Positions 1-10,185 are shown, counted from the stretch's first letter. The stretch: DNA of 64,000 nt from Gracilaria gracilis (GCA_030374805.1 JARGSG010000183.1:992001-1056000), one strand, 5' to 3'. Program-made: numbers and translations. Notes: generated by a model from the letters alone, not told the origin.

Positions 1-2476
1 TTTTGACCTCATATGAGGTCAACGCGTTGGTCCGATAGACACTAGAATCTAGCCGCATCTGCCGCCCACAAGTTTTGAATTCAAAGATGTGGGGCCTGTA
101 GACTTCATCTTTACCATTTTCGCGCCGTCGTCGTCCTTCGGCAACCGAATGTTGTGGATTCCTTCTTGATATTAACGAGAAGGAAATCCTATAATCTCTC
201 TATCTATGTGCAGGTTGGTAAATTGGAGCATCTTTCCAAACTGCTCATGGTCAGGACTGTTCTCGCTTCTTCTCTCGTTACTGTGAGACACGTACGCTTA
301 ATTTTCGTACTGCTCTCGGTTGATTCCTTCTTCTGGATCTAAGAGTTCTTCCCCTCTTCTGTCATAAAATTAGCTGTAGGAGGAAGGGAAACTAGAGCTC
401 CAGAGGCGGTAAATAGAACCGTAAGAGTAAGTTGACACATTTATCTGACGAGGGCCTCGTCATGAGGCACACCCTTAGAATCGGAATGAAGGGCCATAGA
501 CAGTGGAGAGGTGGAGGATAAATGTCACAACAGGGAGAACAATCTGCACAGTTTCCGACTTGGACCCAGAATTTGCGGAGTGTTCTCCATTAATCCAAGA
601 AAGGTTCACTGCACTGATGCTTCTCACTACCTAAGAACGGATGTGTAGAGTGGAAGAAAGCGATCACATCCGTTGATCCGGAAAAGTTAAGAGACAGAAA
701 AGTCAATTAAGAATCCCAGATATGGAAGCATCGTCTTCTATGTTGGTGAAGCTCAGATGTGCAGCATGTGTTTCTACGTAATGGTTATTAAAGGACTTGA
801 GCTGCACAGAATGCTATTGCAGTATGGTAGCGGAACTCGATGCAACACCGCGCATAAAGCTCGTAACACAATAATAATTGTGGTTGCATGGGGAGGATAC
901 GAATTTGGTATCCTTCCCGTGAAACCGACGTCTACAATTGAATTGGAGAAAGCTCAAATTCAGAGAGAGAAGCTACGAGCTGCCCGGCACTAGTGAAAGT
1001 ACCGTCCAAATGCTCGCCCTGTGAGTTTTCACAATCATGCGCTAGCTAGAAAACGCCTTAGAATAATGTACTGTGCTCTGGGCAGGAAATCTTCAATCGC
1101 CAGTTGAATACTGCATGTAACGAATATGAAGCGATAGTTTAAGTAGGAGAAGCAATCATCACTTCACCAAAGTTACTTCCCTTGTACCTGTCTTTGTTGT
1201 ACAAGATGCAGAAATCGCGCTTTTTGGGCCTCGGGGTGATTGTTGTATTGTAGATATTTAGAGCCAAAACGATGAAAACGTTTGCGTGGCTTGGTCTGCT
1301 CGACTGTCGAAGACCCTTCCGCGCTTTACGTGACTGGAATGCCAAGGAGGATACCAACGGTAAGAGCATCCCTATCAGTCAAGGCAAATCCGAGAGCCAA
1401 AAACAGTAAAAGCCAAATTCTAATTTGGCTTTTTGCGAGGCACCTCTATCAGTGTATTGCTAAAGCGTGGGAGTAGGAGCATCTCTCAACGCTCCTTCAC
1501 ACGATATTCGAATTGCAAGATGAGCGATTTGTCTTCTGACTACGACTTCGATATATTCAGGGATCACGAGCAGTGTGTTGCTCAAAGCACTGCAACTGTT
1601 TTTGACCTTAGTCGTGAGGTTTGTAGATCTGCTACAACAACTACTGAAATATTACCAGAAAGTTTCAATGTTTGAAGAGGTGAATCGAGCAAGTTGCAGA
1701 TATCCATGCTCTAGTAAGAGAAAGGTGTTCGGCAGGGATGAATTGGGGCCTTGAGGGAAGGGGGGGTGATTTCGGTAGCACTATTGGCCATTGTAGTGTG
1801 TCTAGGGGGTTGGGAGTAAAGAAGATTGTCACAAGACGTTCTGCTGTTGAGTGTGTTTGAACTTTGCTCAGATGAAGCTTGGCGCCAAAACAATGCATAG
1901 CTGCGACGTGGCTCTTTGTGATTCGCGCTGCCGTTTGGCTTGAAAGCTAAACGGTGTGCCAATCGTTGTCCGATTTGGCAATCCATTTAGCTCAAAAGCC
2001 AAAAAGTTTTGGTTTACCTGGTCCGATAGGGGTGCAAAAAGCCATGCCAAAGCCAAAAATATGGATATTTGGCTATTTGGCGCCGCTGATAGGGATGCTC
2101 TAAGAGGGCTACCAACGGAAGTGTAACTTACCAACCGTAGCGTCTCTGTACACGTACTACAGAGTCTGTAGCACCTTGTCTGTCTGAGGAGAGTTCCGGG
2201 AACTGCTCCCAGACTTTCAGATGACCGCATCCACGTGTCACAGCGATGAATTGCAAAGCCGCATCGTCCGTCCAAACAAGCGCGGAGCGCGGGGCGCCGT
2301 CCGGGAGGCCGCCTGATAAGCTGGTCGTGGCCTGGGAAGAGCGACTCCCGCATCCTCATCTTGAAACTGCCGCCGTCGTCGTCGTCGTACTCTTGCCGCC
2401 TGCCTTTCGCCGTCCCTATCCCCTCACACCGTCATACATCTCATCACCCACCGCCCTATTGCTTAACGGTGACGAT
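1..2476. other. Gene-free spacer upstream of the aminotransferase
   Basis: No convincing gene is seen here; the open frames are short and share nothing with known families. The stretch holds a 20-bp perfect palindrome at 3-22 and a 737-bp MITE at 1364-2100, each listed separately. The frame of the downstream aminotransferase stays open back to 2246, but the residues there look like translated spacer rather than protein. Base composition is clearly lower in GC than in the gene block that follows. Confidence 0.6.
1364..2100. mobile_element. MITE with 15-bp terminal inverted repeats and TAA target duplication
   Basis: The left end GAGCATCCCTATCAG (1364-1378) is the exact reverse complement of the right end CTGATAGGGATGCTC (2086-2100). 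Both ends are flanked by TAA (1361-1363 and 2101-2103), a 3-bp target-site duplication of the TWA type used by PIF/Harbinger transposases. The interior is AT-rich, has many GCCAAA/TTTGGC motifs and a palindrome near 1408-1434, and contains no transposase-length frame. It is therefore a non-autonomous element mobilised in trans. Perfect terminal repeats and an intact duplication suggest a fairly recent insertion. Assignment to PIF/Harbinger rests on the duplication alone. Confidence 0.8.
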
Positions 2477-3655
2477 ATGGCTTTCGTTTCCCCATTGCCA
2501 TTGCTTCAACGCAGCTCATTCTCAGCTATTGACAGCCGTGTCCAACCACGGGACAGGTTCAAACATGCTTGTCAGCGGTTGGCAACGCGGAAGCTCACCA
2601 CGCCTCAAATGGTGCAGTCCGAGGTGCGACAAACCAAACCAGCGCTAGATTGGAAAAACCTCGGCTTTCAGTACATTCAAACTGCATGTTATGTGCGATG
2701 TATATGGAGGGATGGTCAATGGTCCTCTCCCTCGCTTGAAACCGAGCCGTACATTCGCATGCACATTGCCAGCACAGCGTTGCACTATGGACAAAGTTGT
2801 TTCGAAGGGCTCAAAGCATTTCGCGGGCGCGATGGCGTTGTGAGAGTGTTTCGCCCGGATGAAAACGCAAAACGTCTGCAGGCCTCCGCGGAACGCCTTG
2901 TGATCCCACCCGTTCCTCAAGATTTATTTTTACAAGTTGTTCACATGGCGGTCAGAGAGAATATTGACTATGTGCCACCGTATGGAAGCGGTGGTTCGTT
3001 GTACATACGACCATTACTATACGGAAGTGGCGCCAAAATTGGGTTACAATCATCTGATGAGTTCACCTTTCTCGTCATGGTGGTGCCCGTTGGAGATTAT
3101 TACAAGGGTGGTTTATCCCCCGTGACAGCCCTTGTGATGGAAAACTACGACCGCGCAGCACCAAACGGGGTGGGCCACGTCAAAGTAGCCGGCAACTACG
3201 CAGCAGACCTCATGCCGAACTTGATGGGGAAAAGCGCAGGCTATCCAATTAACCTATACTTGGACGCGCAGAACCGTCGAACCATTGAAGAGTTTGGCAC
3301 CTCCAATTTTTTCGGCTTGAAGGGAAACGCTTACGTGACGCCCAACTCAGAAAGCGTGCTACCGAGCATCACGAACAAGACGCTGATGCAACTGGCTGAA
3401 GACGAGGGTATGGCGGTGGAAAAACGAGAAATCGACATTGACGAGCTGGAAGACTTCGACGAAGTGGGCGCCTGTGGCACGGCGGTGGTGATCACCGCGG
3501 TCACGCGCGTGGTGCGAGGCAGCAGGATATATGAAATAGGCAGCGATCCCGACCGTGTTGGCGACCGCCTCTTACGATTGTACAAAAAGGTGCGAGCCAT
3601 CCAATACGGCGAGCAGCTCGACCTCCACGGCTGGGCGCAGCCATTGTTGATGTAA
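2477..3655 (+). CDS. Branched-chain amino acid aminotransferase (class IV PLP enzyme)
   Basis: This 392-residue protein transfers the amino group between Leu, Ile or Val and 2-oxoglutarate. It belongs to the eukaryotic-type BCAT family. Visible family marks are the substrate-side stretch ALHYGQSCFEGLKAF, the PLP-binding lysine in GHVKVAGNYA (about K236), the EFGTSNFF motif and the C-terminal GACGTAVVITAV segment. The ATG at 2477 is chosen because the first 45 or so residues are rich in Ser, Arg and Gln and poor in acidic residues, as in plastid or mitochondrial transit peptides. The open frame begins further upstream at 2246, but that part is unlike the family. A possible poly(A) signal AATAAA lies at 3804-3809. 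Neighbours give no functional hint. Confidence 0.93.
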   Translation: MAFVSPLPLLQRSSFSAIDSRVQPRDRFKHACQRLATRKLTTPQMVQSEVRQTKPALDWKNLGFQYIQTACYVRCIWRDGQWSSPSLETEPYIRMHIASTALHYGQSCFEGLKAFRGRDGVVRVFRPDENAKRLQASAERLVIPPVPQDLFLQVVHMAVRENIDYVPPYGSGGSLYIRPLLYGSGAKIGLQSSDEFTFLVMVVPVGDYYKGGLSPVTALVMENYDRAAPNGVGHVKVAGNYAADLMPNLMGKSAGYPINLYLDAQNRRTIEEFGTSNFFGLKGNAYVTPNSESVLPSITNKTLMQLAEDEGMAVEKREIDIDELEDFDEVGACGTAVVITAVTRVVRGSRIYEIGSDPDRVGDRLLRLYKKVRAIQYGEQLDLHGWAQPLLM

Positions 3656-3832
3656 ACCACTCAATTATGGCGCCTTCGACCCAAATGCGTACTTCAAAAT
3701 GATCTCCCGCTCTCGAGACCGACGCGCTTCCACCGTTGCGATTAGCGTGGATTGTGCTCCCATACCGCTCGCGTCTTTACAGACAGTAGATAACTCGTTA
3801 GGAAATAAAAACAAGAAGCGGCGAGACTGTAC

Positions 3833-5605
3833 TTAGCACCAATTCCAAGGCAATGCCAGCCATGATGGCCACAAACTCATGATGTGGTCCACCGTTGAGT
3901 AAAATCTGGATTGAAACTTGTCCCACCGACGTTCGAATCCCTTGAGGCGTCCGAAATGATAGCCACTGAGATACACTTTCTTGCCACCAAGCCGTCCCGC
4001 AGCCTCCGAAAAACTGCTCCAGTTCGACCCGTAGATCTTCCTCGTCTTGGCCAAACAGATGAGGTCGGCCATAGCATACTTGACACAACCCTCCAAACGA
4101 TCATCGCAGCCGCGCTCGACGCGCAAAATTCGATCTTTGCCAAACTTTTGGCGGAGAGTGGAGACGACGTCCATATCATCTGAGGCCACGAAAAACTTGA
4201 CGCTCTTTTGACGTCGAACGGCCCACTGCATCTTATGCACAAACACGTTGAGGCTAGAACGAGACCTCCAGTAATCGGTAACGCGCGCGCCCACGCGCGT
4301 ATACTCGCAGCGAGTACGAACGTGCACGTTGTCTCTGGCCAGACTTCTGGATCGAACATGCACGCCTATGGCTCGACGCAACGTATCGGCATCCAACTGT
4401 CGCACAATCTGCAGCACGGCGTCGCTGGGCGTCAACAGCGCGAGCTCGCGGTTCACCACCGAGCGTGAACACATGCTGCCGGGTTCAGTCTTGGCCACAT
4501 AGGCGCTCTTAAAGTACACATGTTTGCCGGAATGGATTAGGTGGGGGCTTGGCGGCTGGCGTTGGTGTGGGGCGGCAGCCGGCGGCGGTTGCAAGAGCGA
4601 AAGCTGCGCGCTGCCGTTAAGCAGCTGCGGATACTGCTGCGCAAACGAGATCCAGCTGTTCACCGAAGCGTGGGTGGCGGCGGGCATCTGAAAGCGCATC
4701 AAAATGCCGGGCTCAGCATCGCGGCCATCCTTCTCCATGTAACTAACGCCATGCCACGTACGGTTTCGCTGAGCGGCATCCTGCCAATTCAGAAAGCGGT
4801 GCATGACGATAAGATGGTGGTAAAGCACGCCCTGCAGCTGCGAAGCGTTGCGCTGAGCATTAAGCACCTCCTCGAACGGCGCGGCCAGATGCGGGTCCTG
4901 CTCCCACACGACGACGGGCACGCGCGCAGTGGCGCGCGCCATGGCCAGGCCGGAGGCCAGCGCGCGCAGGCGGTTGCCCAGCCCGTTCTGCGTGTGCACG
5001 AACAGCACGCGCGCGCGCGCGTACACATGGCGCGCGTGCGGCTGCGCCACCATGTCGGTGAGCACCAGCTTCCACAGCAGCGCGCGCGCCACGCGGCGCG
5101 TCATGCAGCGCGCCACCTGCGTCGGCACGTGGTACAGCGTGCTGAGCGCGCTGTGCGCGCACGCGGTGCGCGCCAGCACTTGGTCCACGCGCGCGCGCAG
5201 CGGCGGCGGCAGCGCGGTGCCCAACGGCGGCTCGGCGTCGGATGGAAAAGACGCAGCAGCAGTGGAGGGCGTGAGCACGGACATGAGCTGCACGCGCTGT
5301 TCGTCCGCGCTGGCGGTGGCGCGCAGCTGTGACTGTGGCTGTGGCTGTGGGCGCAGGAAGAGCGGCGACGAGTGTAGCCACGAAGAAGAAGGGGAGGAGG
5401 GGGAGGGGGAGGAGGAAGAAGGGGAAGAAGACCAAGGCGACAAAGTGAGAGTGAGCAAGAGCAGCAAGACGGCCAGCGAGAAGACGTGCGACGCGGAGAC
5501 GCGCGGCGGCAGCTTTGCGCGGCGCACGGCGAGGCGCTTGACGGCTCTGCGCAACAGGCGGCGCAGATCGGCGGCCACGCAGCGCGCGGTGAGGAAGGAC
5601 GCCAT
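3833..5605 (-). CDS. Fucosyltransferase-like Golgi glycosyltransferase (type II membrane protein)
   Basis: A 590-residue protein with a short basic cytosolic tail, one membrane anchor (about residues 41-56) and a Ser/Pro-rich stem, the usual plan of Golgi glycosyltransferases. The catalytic part carries marks of the GDP-fucose fucosyltransferase-like superfamily: NGLGNRLRALASG (about 207-219), IGVHVRSRS (about 413-421, with the Arg residues expected to bind nucleotide sugar), FFVASDD (471-477) and a C-terminal YGSNWSSFSEAA (534-545). The donor sugar and acceptor cannot be read from sequence; cell wall or glycoprotein fucosylation is the natural guess. It converges on the aminotransferase gene and is divergent from the RWP-RK gene, sharing a 938-bp GC-rich spacer. 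The ATG at 5605 opens the frame with a plausible signal anchor. Confidence 0.78.
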   Translation of the reverse strand: MASFLTARCVAADLRRLLRRAVKRLAVRRAKLPPRVSASHVFSLAVLLLLLTLTLSPWSSSPSSSSPSPSSPSSSWLHSSPLFLRPQPQPQSQLRATASADEQRVQLMSVLTPSTAAASFPSDAEPPLGTALPPPLRARVDQVLARTACAHSALSTLYHVPTQVARCMTRRVARALLWKLVLTDMVAQPHARHVYARARVLFVHTQNGLGNRLRALASGLAMARATARVPVVVWEQDPHLAAPFEEVLNAQRNASQLQGVLYHHLIVMHRFLNWQDAAQRNRTWHGVSYMEKDGRDAEPGILMRFQMPAATHASVNSWISFAQQYPQLLNGSAQLSLLQPPPAAAPHQRQPPSPHLIHSGKHVYFKSAYVAKTEPGSMCSRSVVNRELALLTPSDAVLQIVRQLDADTLRRAIGVHVRSRSLARDNVHVRTRCEYTRVGARVTDYWRSRSSLNVFVHKMQWAVRRQKSVKFFVASDDMDVVSTLRQKFGKDRILRVERGCDDRLEGCVKYAMADLICLAKTRKIYGSNWSSFSEAAGRLGGKKVYLSGYHFGRLKGFERRWDKFQSRFYSTVDHIMSLWPSWLALPWNWC

Positions 5606-6543
5606 GCGGACGGCGGAGCAGCAGAGGGCCGGGGCGGTGCCGCAGGCGGCGCGTGGTGGAGGTGACGATGTGCGCGCGTTGGCGGCGGCCGCAAGTGGCG
5701 CGCGTGCGCTCCCAGCTGTAAACGCGCCACAACGCGCTCATCAGCAACCGGCTCACAGCAACCCACAACGGTCATGCGCCAGCCGCCAGCGGGGTGCGCA
5801 ACGCGCCGCCACGTCGCAGCGCGTGGCCGCGTCACACACGCACACCTTGTGCACACGCAGCACTACGTGGCAACGTGGCTGACGGGCACAGCGCGCAATT
5901 GCAGCACTACGTGGCAATGTGTCTGACGGGCACAGCGCGCACACGCGGCAGCAACCGGCTGAGGGGGGGGTAGGGGCACGTGACGTGGTGATGGAGGCGT
6001 ATGGCACTGGGCGCGCGCGGGGGGCGGCGCGGGGCGGCGAGCGCCCCAAACCGCCAAAGGCGTGCGCGTGACGTGCGGCCAAAATATCTTGGCAGATTCG
6101 CTGTGGGTGGTGATTGGCGGCAGCGCGCGCTCATATCTTTGGGCGCAGTCGGCGACTGCGCAAGTCGGGCGATTTTTGGCGCGCAGCAAGCGCGCCAATG
6201 AGACGGCGCGGCGGCGTGACGGTCGAAATATCTGCGCGCACCGCACGCGCGCGCGCTTGTGAGCGCCCGTGCGCGCGATTCCGTGCCCGTCGCTTCGACT
6301 CAAAGGACGCACGACGGCGCGCTCGCTGCTCCCTGTTGCGCGCGCGCGTCGCCCCATTCGCGCCGCGTATCCGCCTCCACCGCTCCACCGCGCACATCGC
6401 CACCGCGTTGCTAACTGCGCAACCGCCTTGCTCGCTCGCCCCTTGCCCGCTCGCCCCTTGCCCGCTCGCCCCTTGCCCGGTCGTATGCCGCACTCGTCGT
6501 CGCCTCGCGTCCTTCGTCGCGCCCTATACCCCCACACCCTCTC
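5606..6543. promoter_or_regulatory. Divergent promoter region with clustered ACGT cores and CCAAT boxes
   Basis: This 938-bp spacer separates two divergent genes. It contains at least six ACGT cores between 5865 and 6076 (TACGTGG twice, AACGTGG, CACGTG, GACGTGG, TGACGTGC), two of them inside a 44-bp tandem duplication. It also holds an exact AAAATATCT at 6081-6089 with a shorter copy at 6226-6233, CCAAT/ATTGG boxes at 6111-6117 and 6195-6199, and an E2F-like TTTTTGGCGCG near 6170. The rest is dominated by GCGC runs. The motif matches are direct; their function is inferred from plant and animal factor families. Confidence 0.5.
5857..5944. repeat. 44-bp tandem duplication containing ACGT cores
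   Basis: Two head-to-tail units (5857-5900 and 5901-5944) differ at only a few positions. Each begins GCAGCACTACGTGGCAA and ends in GACGGGCACAGCGCGCA. The duplicated unit carries a TACGTGGC site, a typical plant bZIP-type ACGT core. Confidence 0.85.
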
Positions 6544-9500
6544 ATGTCACCTCCAACACCCCCTCCCGTCTCGCCCTCCCCGCAGCCCCCTCCCCCTTCC
6601 GCAGCCACCCCGCCGCCTGCCGAGTCCCCCCCGCCGCCGCAGCCGCCGCAACCTCAGCCGCAGCCGCAGCCGCAGCCGCAGCCGCAGCCTCAGCCGCAGC
6701 CTCAGCCGCAGCCTCAGCCGCAGCCGCAGCAGCCGCAGCAGCAGCAGCCGCAGCAGCAGCCGCAGCCGCCGCAGCCGCCGCAGCAGCAGCAGCAGCCGCA
6801 GCAGCCGCAGGAGGCCGTTCGCGGGCGCACGCTCACCTACAATGACCTGTCGCGATACTTTCACCTGCCCATTAACAACGCCGCCAAGCAGCTCGGTGTG
6901 TGCGTCACCGCGCTCAAGAAGCAGTGCCGCAAGCATGGCGTTCAGCGCTGGCCGCACCGAAAGATCAAGAGCCTCGACAAGCTCAAGGAGAAGTTGGAGA
7001 AGGAGAAGGCCACTGCCGCCGACAAGGAGTATTACAGCCACGAGATCCATTCCATAGTGCAGAAGAAGGATCATATCTTTCGAATGGGTCCTTCCTCCTT
7101 GCATAGCGCCGACAGTCGCCACCACCACCCGAGCCCACACTCCCATCAACCTCCGTCCCAACACCAACACTCTTCTTCAACCCCCCATCAGCAACACTCC
7201 CACCCGCCGTACGCCGTCGACATGCGCCAGTCGCGTCACCTCGTTTCGCCAGCACGGTCCACCACACACCCGGGTCTGTCCATGTCCGCGTCCGCGCAGC
7301 AGACACAACATCAACCGCCGCACCAACACCACACCCAATCGCAACAGCAAGCACAACAGCCACAACCGCACCAATCGCAGCAGCATGCGCGAATACCTGC
7401 GCATCATCTCGCCACAATCGCCTTCCCGCCACCCGTGTCATACATGTGTGGCATAGTTGGTTGTGATTGTTACGTCAACGGCGGAGTGTCCTCACACAAC
7501 TACCACCTGCCAATACCGCGCGCGCCGCAACCCACCGCCATCATACCTCCGGCCACTCAGCCGAGCATATCCGCGCCCATGCCGGCTGCGCCATCGCCGT
7601 TCTACGGCGCCGCTTCGTTACCGTATGCGTTTGCGTCGCCGTTCCCGTACTCAGCGGCACCGCCGGGCGCGTTTCATAACATGGTGCAAGTGAACGTCAT
7701 GGAGCAGATGTACCCGCATCACCATGGTGCCACAGCCAACGGCGAGACGGCTGTGGCGCCGCAGCCGGCGGTGAATAATAGCGCCAGTAATAACAACAAT
7801 GGCTCCAATTCGCTACCAAATACTTCCGCGCCCGCTGTAATGAATGGATCAGCTGCCAACAACCTGCAGTCGGCGGTGCTGCCCGTGGCACAGTCCACCG
7901 CCAACTGTTCGGTAACGCATCAGCCGTATGACATGTATGCACCGGCGCAGTTGAACATGGGAGCGCAGGGGACCAACGGCGTGGTGTACGGCGGCTTTGG
8001 CAGTCAGGCGGGTATGGAAGGCACGGCCGGCATGCAGAACAGTGCAAACGGCACGCATACATCTGCGCCAAAACAGATGTGGGCTGAAGTGGCTCACTCC
8101 AACAACCCTGGTATCGTGAACATGTACAACCAGAGTAACCACCATCACCACCATCACCACCACTCTGCTGACAGCGGTGGAAATGCGATGAAGAATGCGA
8201 GTGGAAAGACGCTGTCATGTGGTACAAATCAGAGCAATGGAAGTGATGGGGAGAATGGGCGCACTGGAGTGGGAGTGTGCAGCGCGGTGGAGAATGGAAC
8301 AAAGGATCGGGCGCACTCGAGGCTCGGGCGAATTAGCTGGCAGAACGGACGGATTCAGAATGGACATATTCAGAACGGACGAGTGGCAATTTCAATGGCT
8401 AAAAAGGCGATGGACTCGGACAGTATCGATAAGGAGAAGGGCAATCACGCGAGTTTGCGCGCAGGTGAGACACAGGTGGCTGGCGCTCACGGGATGCAAC
8501 GTGACAATAGCGCGGATGAGAGCGTGAGTGGACAGGATGATGTGCGAAAGCAGATTGGGAGCAAGACTGGTGGCACGGGCGGGCGTAGTAGCAGCAAGCG
8601 CGCGCGTGCTCATGGAGTGAGCGAACAGGACAGTGGCAAGGCAACGCTCAAGGACGGCGGCAATGGGCTATCGCAGTGGAGCGGAAAGGCCAGTGCCAAC
8701 GGGCAGAGCACGGTTGGCAGCGACGGGGCGAAGCGAGAGGGCTCGCAGGAGGAGGAGGCGTATGTTGGTGGCGGCGGCGCAGCTGGGCCGCACTCGCTGG
8801 GGCTGGAGATGCGGTGTGAAGGGGGTCGCAGCAGCAGCAAGCGGCGGAGAAAATCAGTGGTGGAGTCGGATAGCAAGGATGAGAAGCACAATTGGCAAAG
8901 ACGGTACATTGCGGCCGGCAACACCGGGGTGCCGGCGATGGTGCGCGGCGAGGGCGATCTCGGTGGGCTGCGCGAAATCACGCCCCCCAGCGACCGCGAG
9001 GAAACGCCTGAGGACGGCGACACCGCAAACGGCAGCGGCAGCGGCACTGGTGGTGGCAGCGGCAGTGGAAGTGGCGACGGTGGCAGCGGGTGTGGCAACG
9101 GCAGCGGCGGCGACGCGGAGGACGGCGGTGCCATCGGCAGCGCGGACGGAAGCATGAACCGGTCGCGCGACAGCGAGGGCGGGGCTGCAGTGCGGCTGGG
9201 CGAACGAGCGTGTGAACGGCTGCGCTGCGCGCACTGGCGCGTGGATACGTCGCTGCGTGTGGTGTCGTGGGGAGGGTGCCGCGCCGTGCTGGAGGCGGTG
9301 GGCGTGCGGCTCCGCGGCGTGGAGGTGGGCGAGGAGGAGGAGGACGACGACGAAGAGGAGGACGACGAAGAGGAGGACGAAGAAGATGAGCAAGACGAGG
9401 AGGGCGAGGAGGGCGAGGAGGGCAAGGACGAGGAGGAGGATGAGGCGCCCGCGGACGCGGCGTCAAAGAGGTTGCGGCAGCGGTACGCGGCGGCGCGCAA

Positions 9501-9636
9501 CGCGCGCGTGGACTGGGTGGCGCGGCGCGGCGCGCGGCGCTTCGCCGTGGTGCTGGCGCCGCGAAGCGTCGGCGGTGGCGGAGGCGGAGGCGGAGGCGGC
9601 GGAGTGGACGGGCTGGCGGTGCAGCTGTCGGTGTAG
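6544..9636 (+). CDS. RWP-RK domain transcription factor with long low-complexity tail
   Basis: A 1030-residue nuclear protein. Residues 1-94 are almost entirely Pro and Gln, encoded by a (CAG/CCG) repeat tract. The RWP-RK DNA-binding domain follows (about 95-150): LTYNDLSRYFHLPINNAAKQ, then the signature RWPHRK at 135-140. In plants and green algae such domains act in nitrate response (NLP type) or gamete and egg-cell programs (RKD type). No PB1 or GAF-like NLP region is seen, so this is closer to RKD in layout. The rest is low complexity: His/Gln-rich, a His run near 534-541, Ser/Gly-rich segments, then an acidic block of more than 40 residues near 920-970. A final 60 residues are moderately ordered. 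The gene is followed 329 bp later by the CHY-finger gene on the same strand. Confidence 0.88.
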   Translation: MSPPTPPPVSPSPQPPPPSAATPPPAESPPPPQPPQPQPQPQPQPQPQPQPQPQPQPQPQPQQPQQQQPQQQPQPPQPPQQQQQPQQPQEAVRGRTLTYNDLSRYFHLPINNAAKQLGVCVTALKKQCRKHGVQRWPHRKIKSLDKLKEKLEKEKATAADKEYYSHEIHSIVQKKDHIFRMGPSSLHSADSRHHHPSPHSHQPPSQHQHSSSTPHQQHSHPPYAVDMRQSRHLVSPARSTTHPGLSMSASAQQTQHQPPHQHHTQSQQQAQQPQPHQSQQHARIPAHHLATIAFPPPVSYMCGIVGCDCYVNGGVSSHNYHLPIPRAPQPTAIIPPATQPSISAPMPAAPSPFYGAASLPYAFASPFPYSAAPPGAFHNMVQVNVMEQMYPHHHGATANGETAVAPQPAVNNSASNNNNGSNSLPNTSAPAVMNGSAANNLQSAVLPVAQSTANCSVTHQPYDMYAPAQLNMGAQGTNGVVYGGFGSQAGMEGTAGMQNSANGTHTSAPKQMWAEVAHSNNPGIVNMYNQSNHHHHHHHHSADSGGNAMKNASGKTLSCGTNQSNGSDGENGRTGVGVCSAVENGTKDRAHSRLGRISWQNGRIQNGHIQNGRVAISMAKKAMDSDSIDKEKGNHASLRAGETQVAGAHGMQRDNSADESVSGQDDVRKQIGSKTGGTGGRSSSKRARAHGVSEQDSGKATLKDGGNGLSQWSGKASANGQSTVGSDGAKREGSQEEEAYVGGGGAAGPHSLGLEMRCEGGRSSSKRRRKSVVESDSKDEKHNWQRRYIAAGNTGVPAMVRGEGDLGGLREITPPSDREETPEDGDTANGSGSGTGGGSGSGSGDGGSGCGNGSGGDAEDGGAIGSADGSMNRSRDSEGGAAVRLGERACERLRCAHWRVDTSLRVVSWGGCRAVLEAVGVRLRGVEVGEEEEDDDEEEDDEEEDEEDEQDEEGEEGEEGKDEEEDEAPADAASKRLRQRYAAARNARVDWVARRGARRFAVVLAPRSVGGGGGGGGGGGVDGLAVQLSV
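6640..6812 (+). repeat. CAG/CCG-type tract coding for Pro-Gln repeats
   Basis: Imperfect alternation of CCG, CAG, CCT and CAG codons gives a (Pro-Gln)n and poly-Gln run at the start of the RWP-RK protein. Such tracts usually vary in length between alleles. Confidence 0.85.
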
Positions 9637-9965
9637 ATAGAGTTTTTTGTGGTTGTATTGTGTAAAGCGAAGCAACTGTACACGTGTGCGCGTGGCGGCG
9701 CTTGTTGTCGGGCGGCGCGGCGCGCGGCGCGCGAGGCGCTGCGCGTGGGGGGCGGGGTGCGGCGCGGCGCGAGCGAGCGGCGCGCGGGTGGGTGTGTGGC
9801 GCGCGCGCGCTTTTTTTTTGCGCGCGCGCGCTGGCGGCGCGGCTGCAAGTGCGCGCGCGCGTTTTGCGCTATATGCGCGTGCGCGCGCGCTGCGCTGAGA
9901 GCTGCCGCGCCGCGGGATGTCGCAGCCGCGCTTTGACGGCCCCTGCCCCGCAGCCGCGTGGAGCA
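9637..9965. promoter_or_regulatory. GCGC-rich spacer before the CHY-finger gene
   Basis: A 329-bp spacer built largely from alternating GC runs, interrupted by a T9 tract near 9811. The CHY-finger frame stays open through it, but the translation is Ala/Arg-rich filler. No distinct promoter element stands out. Confidence 0.4.
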
Positions 9966-10151
9966 ATGAGCAGTGCCGCGCCGCCTGCGCCCTCTACGGC
10001 CGACGCCTCTGCTGTTGCGCGTGCGGCGCCTTTGCCGCCGCCGCAGACGCTCATGCCCGTCGCCTCTTCGTCGTCGGGCGCTCTGCGCGCCCCGCTTGTC
10101 GGCGCCCTGCCGTCGCAGCCCCCACCGCCGCCGCCGCCCCCACCCCCGCGC

Positions 10152-10185
<34 letters not shown>

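Noticed and set aside
2246..2476. N-terminal extension of the aminotransferase from an upstream ATG
   Set aside because: The added 77 residues are unlike the family and of mixed spacer-like composition; the ATG at 2477 already provides a transit-like leader.
4541..5882. Long plus-strand frames inside and beyond the fucosyltransferase-like gene
   Set aside because: They are antisense readings of a gene with clear catalytic motifs; their products are Arg/His/Ala-rich filler.
6114..7170. Other frames through the CAG/CCG tract (poly-Ala, poly-Arg or poly-Leu products)
   Set aside because: Only the frame with the RWP-RK motif continues into a conserved domain; the others are alternative readings of the repeat.
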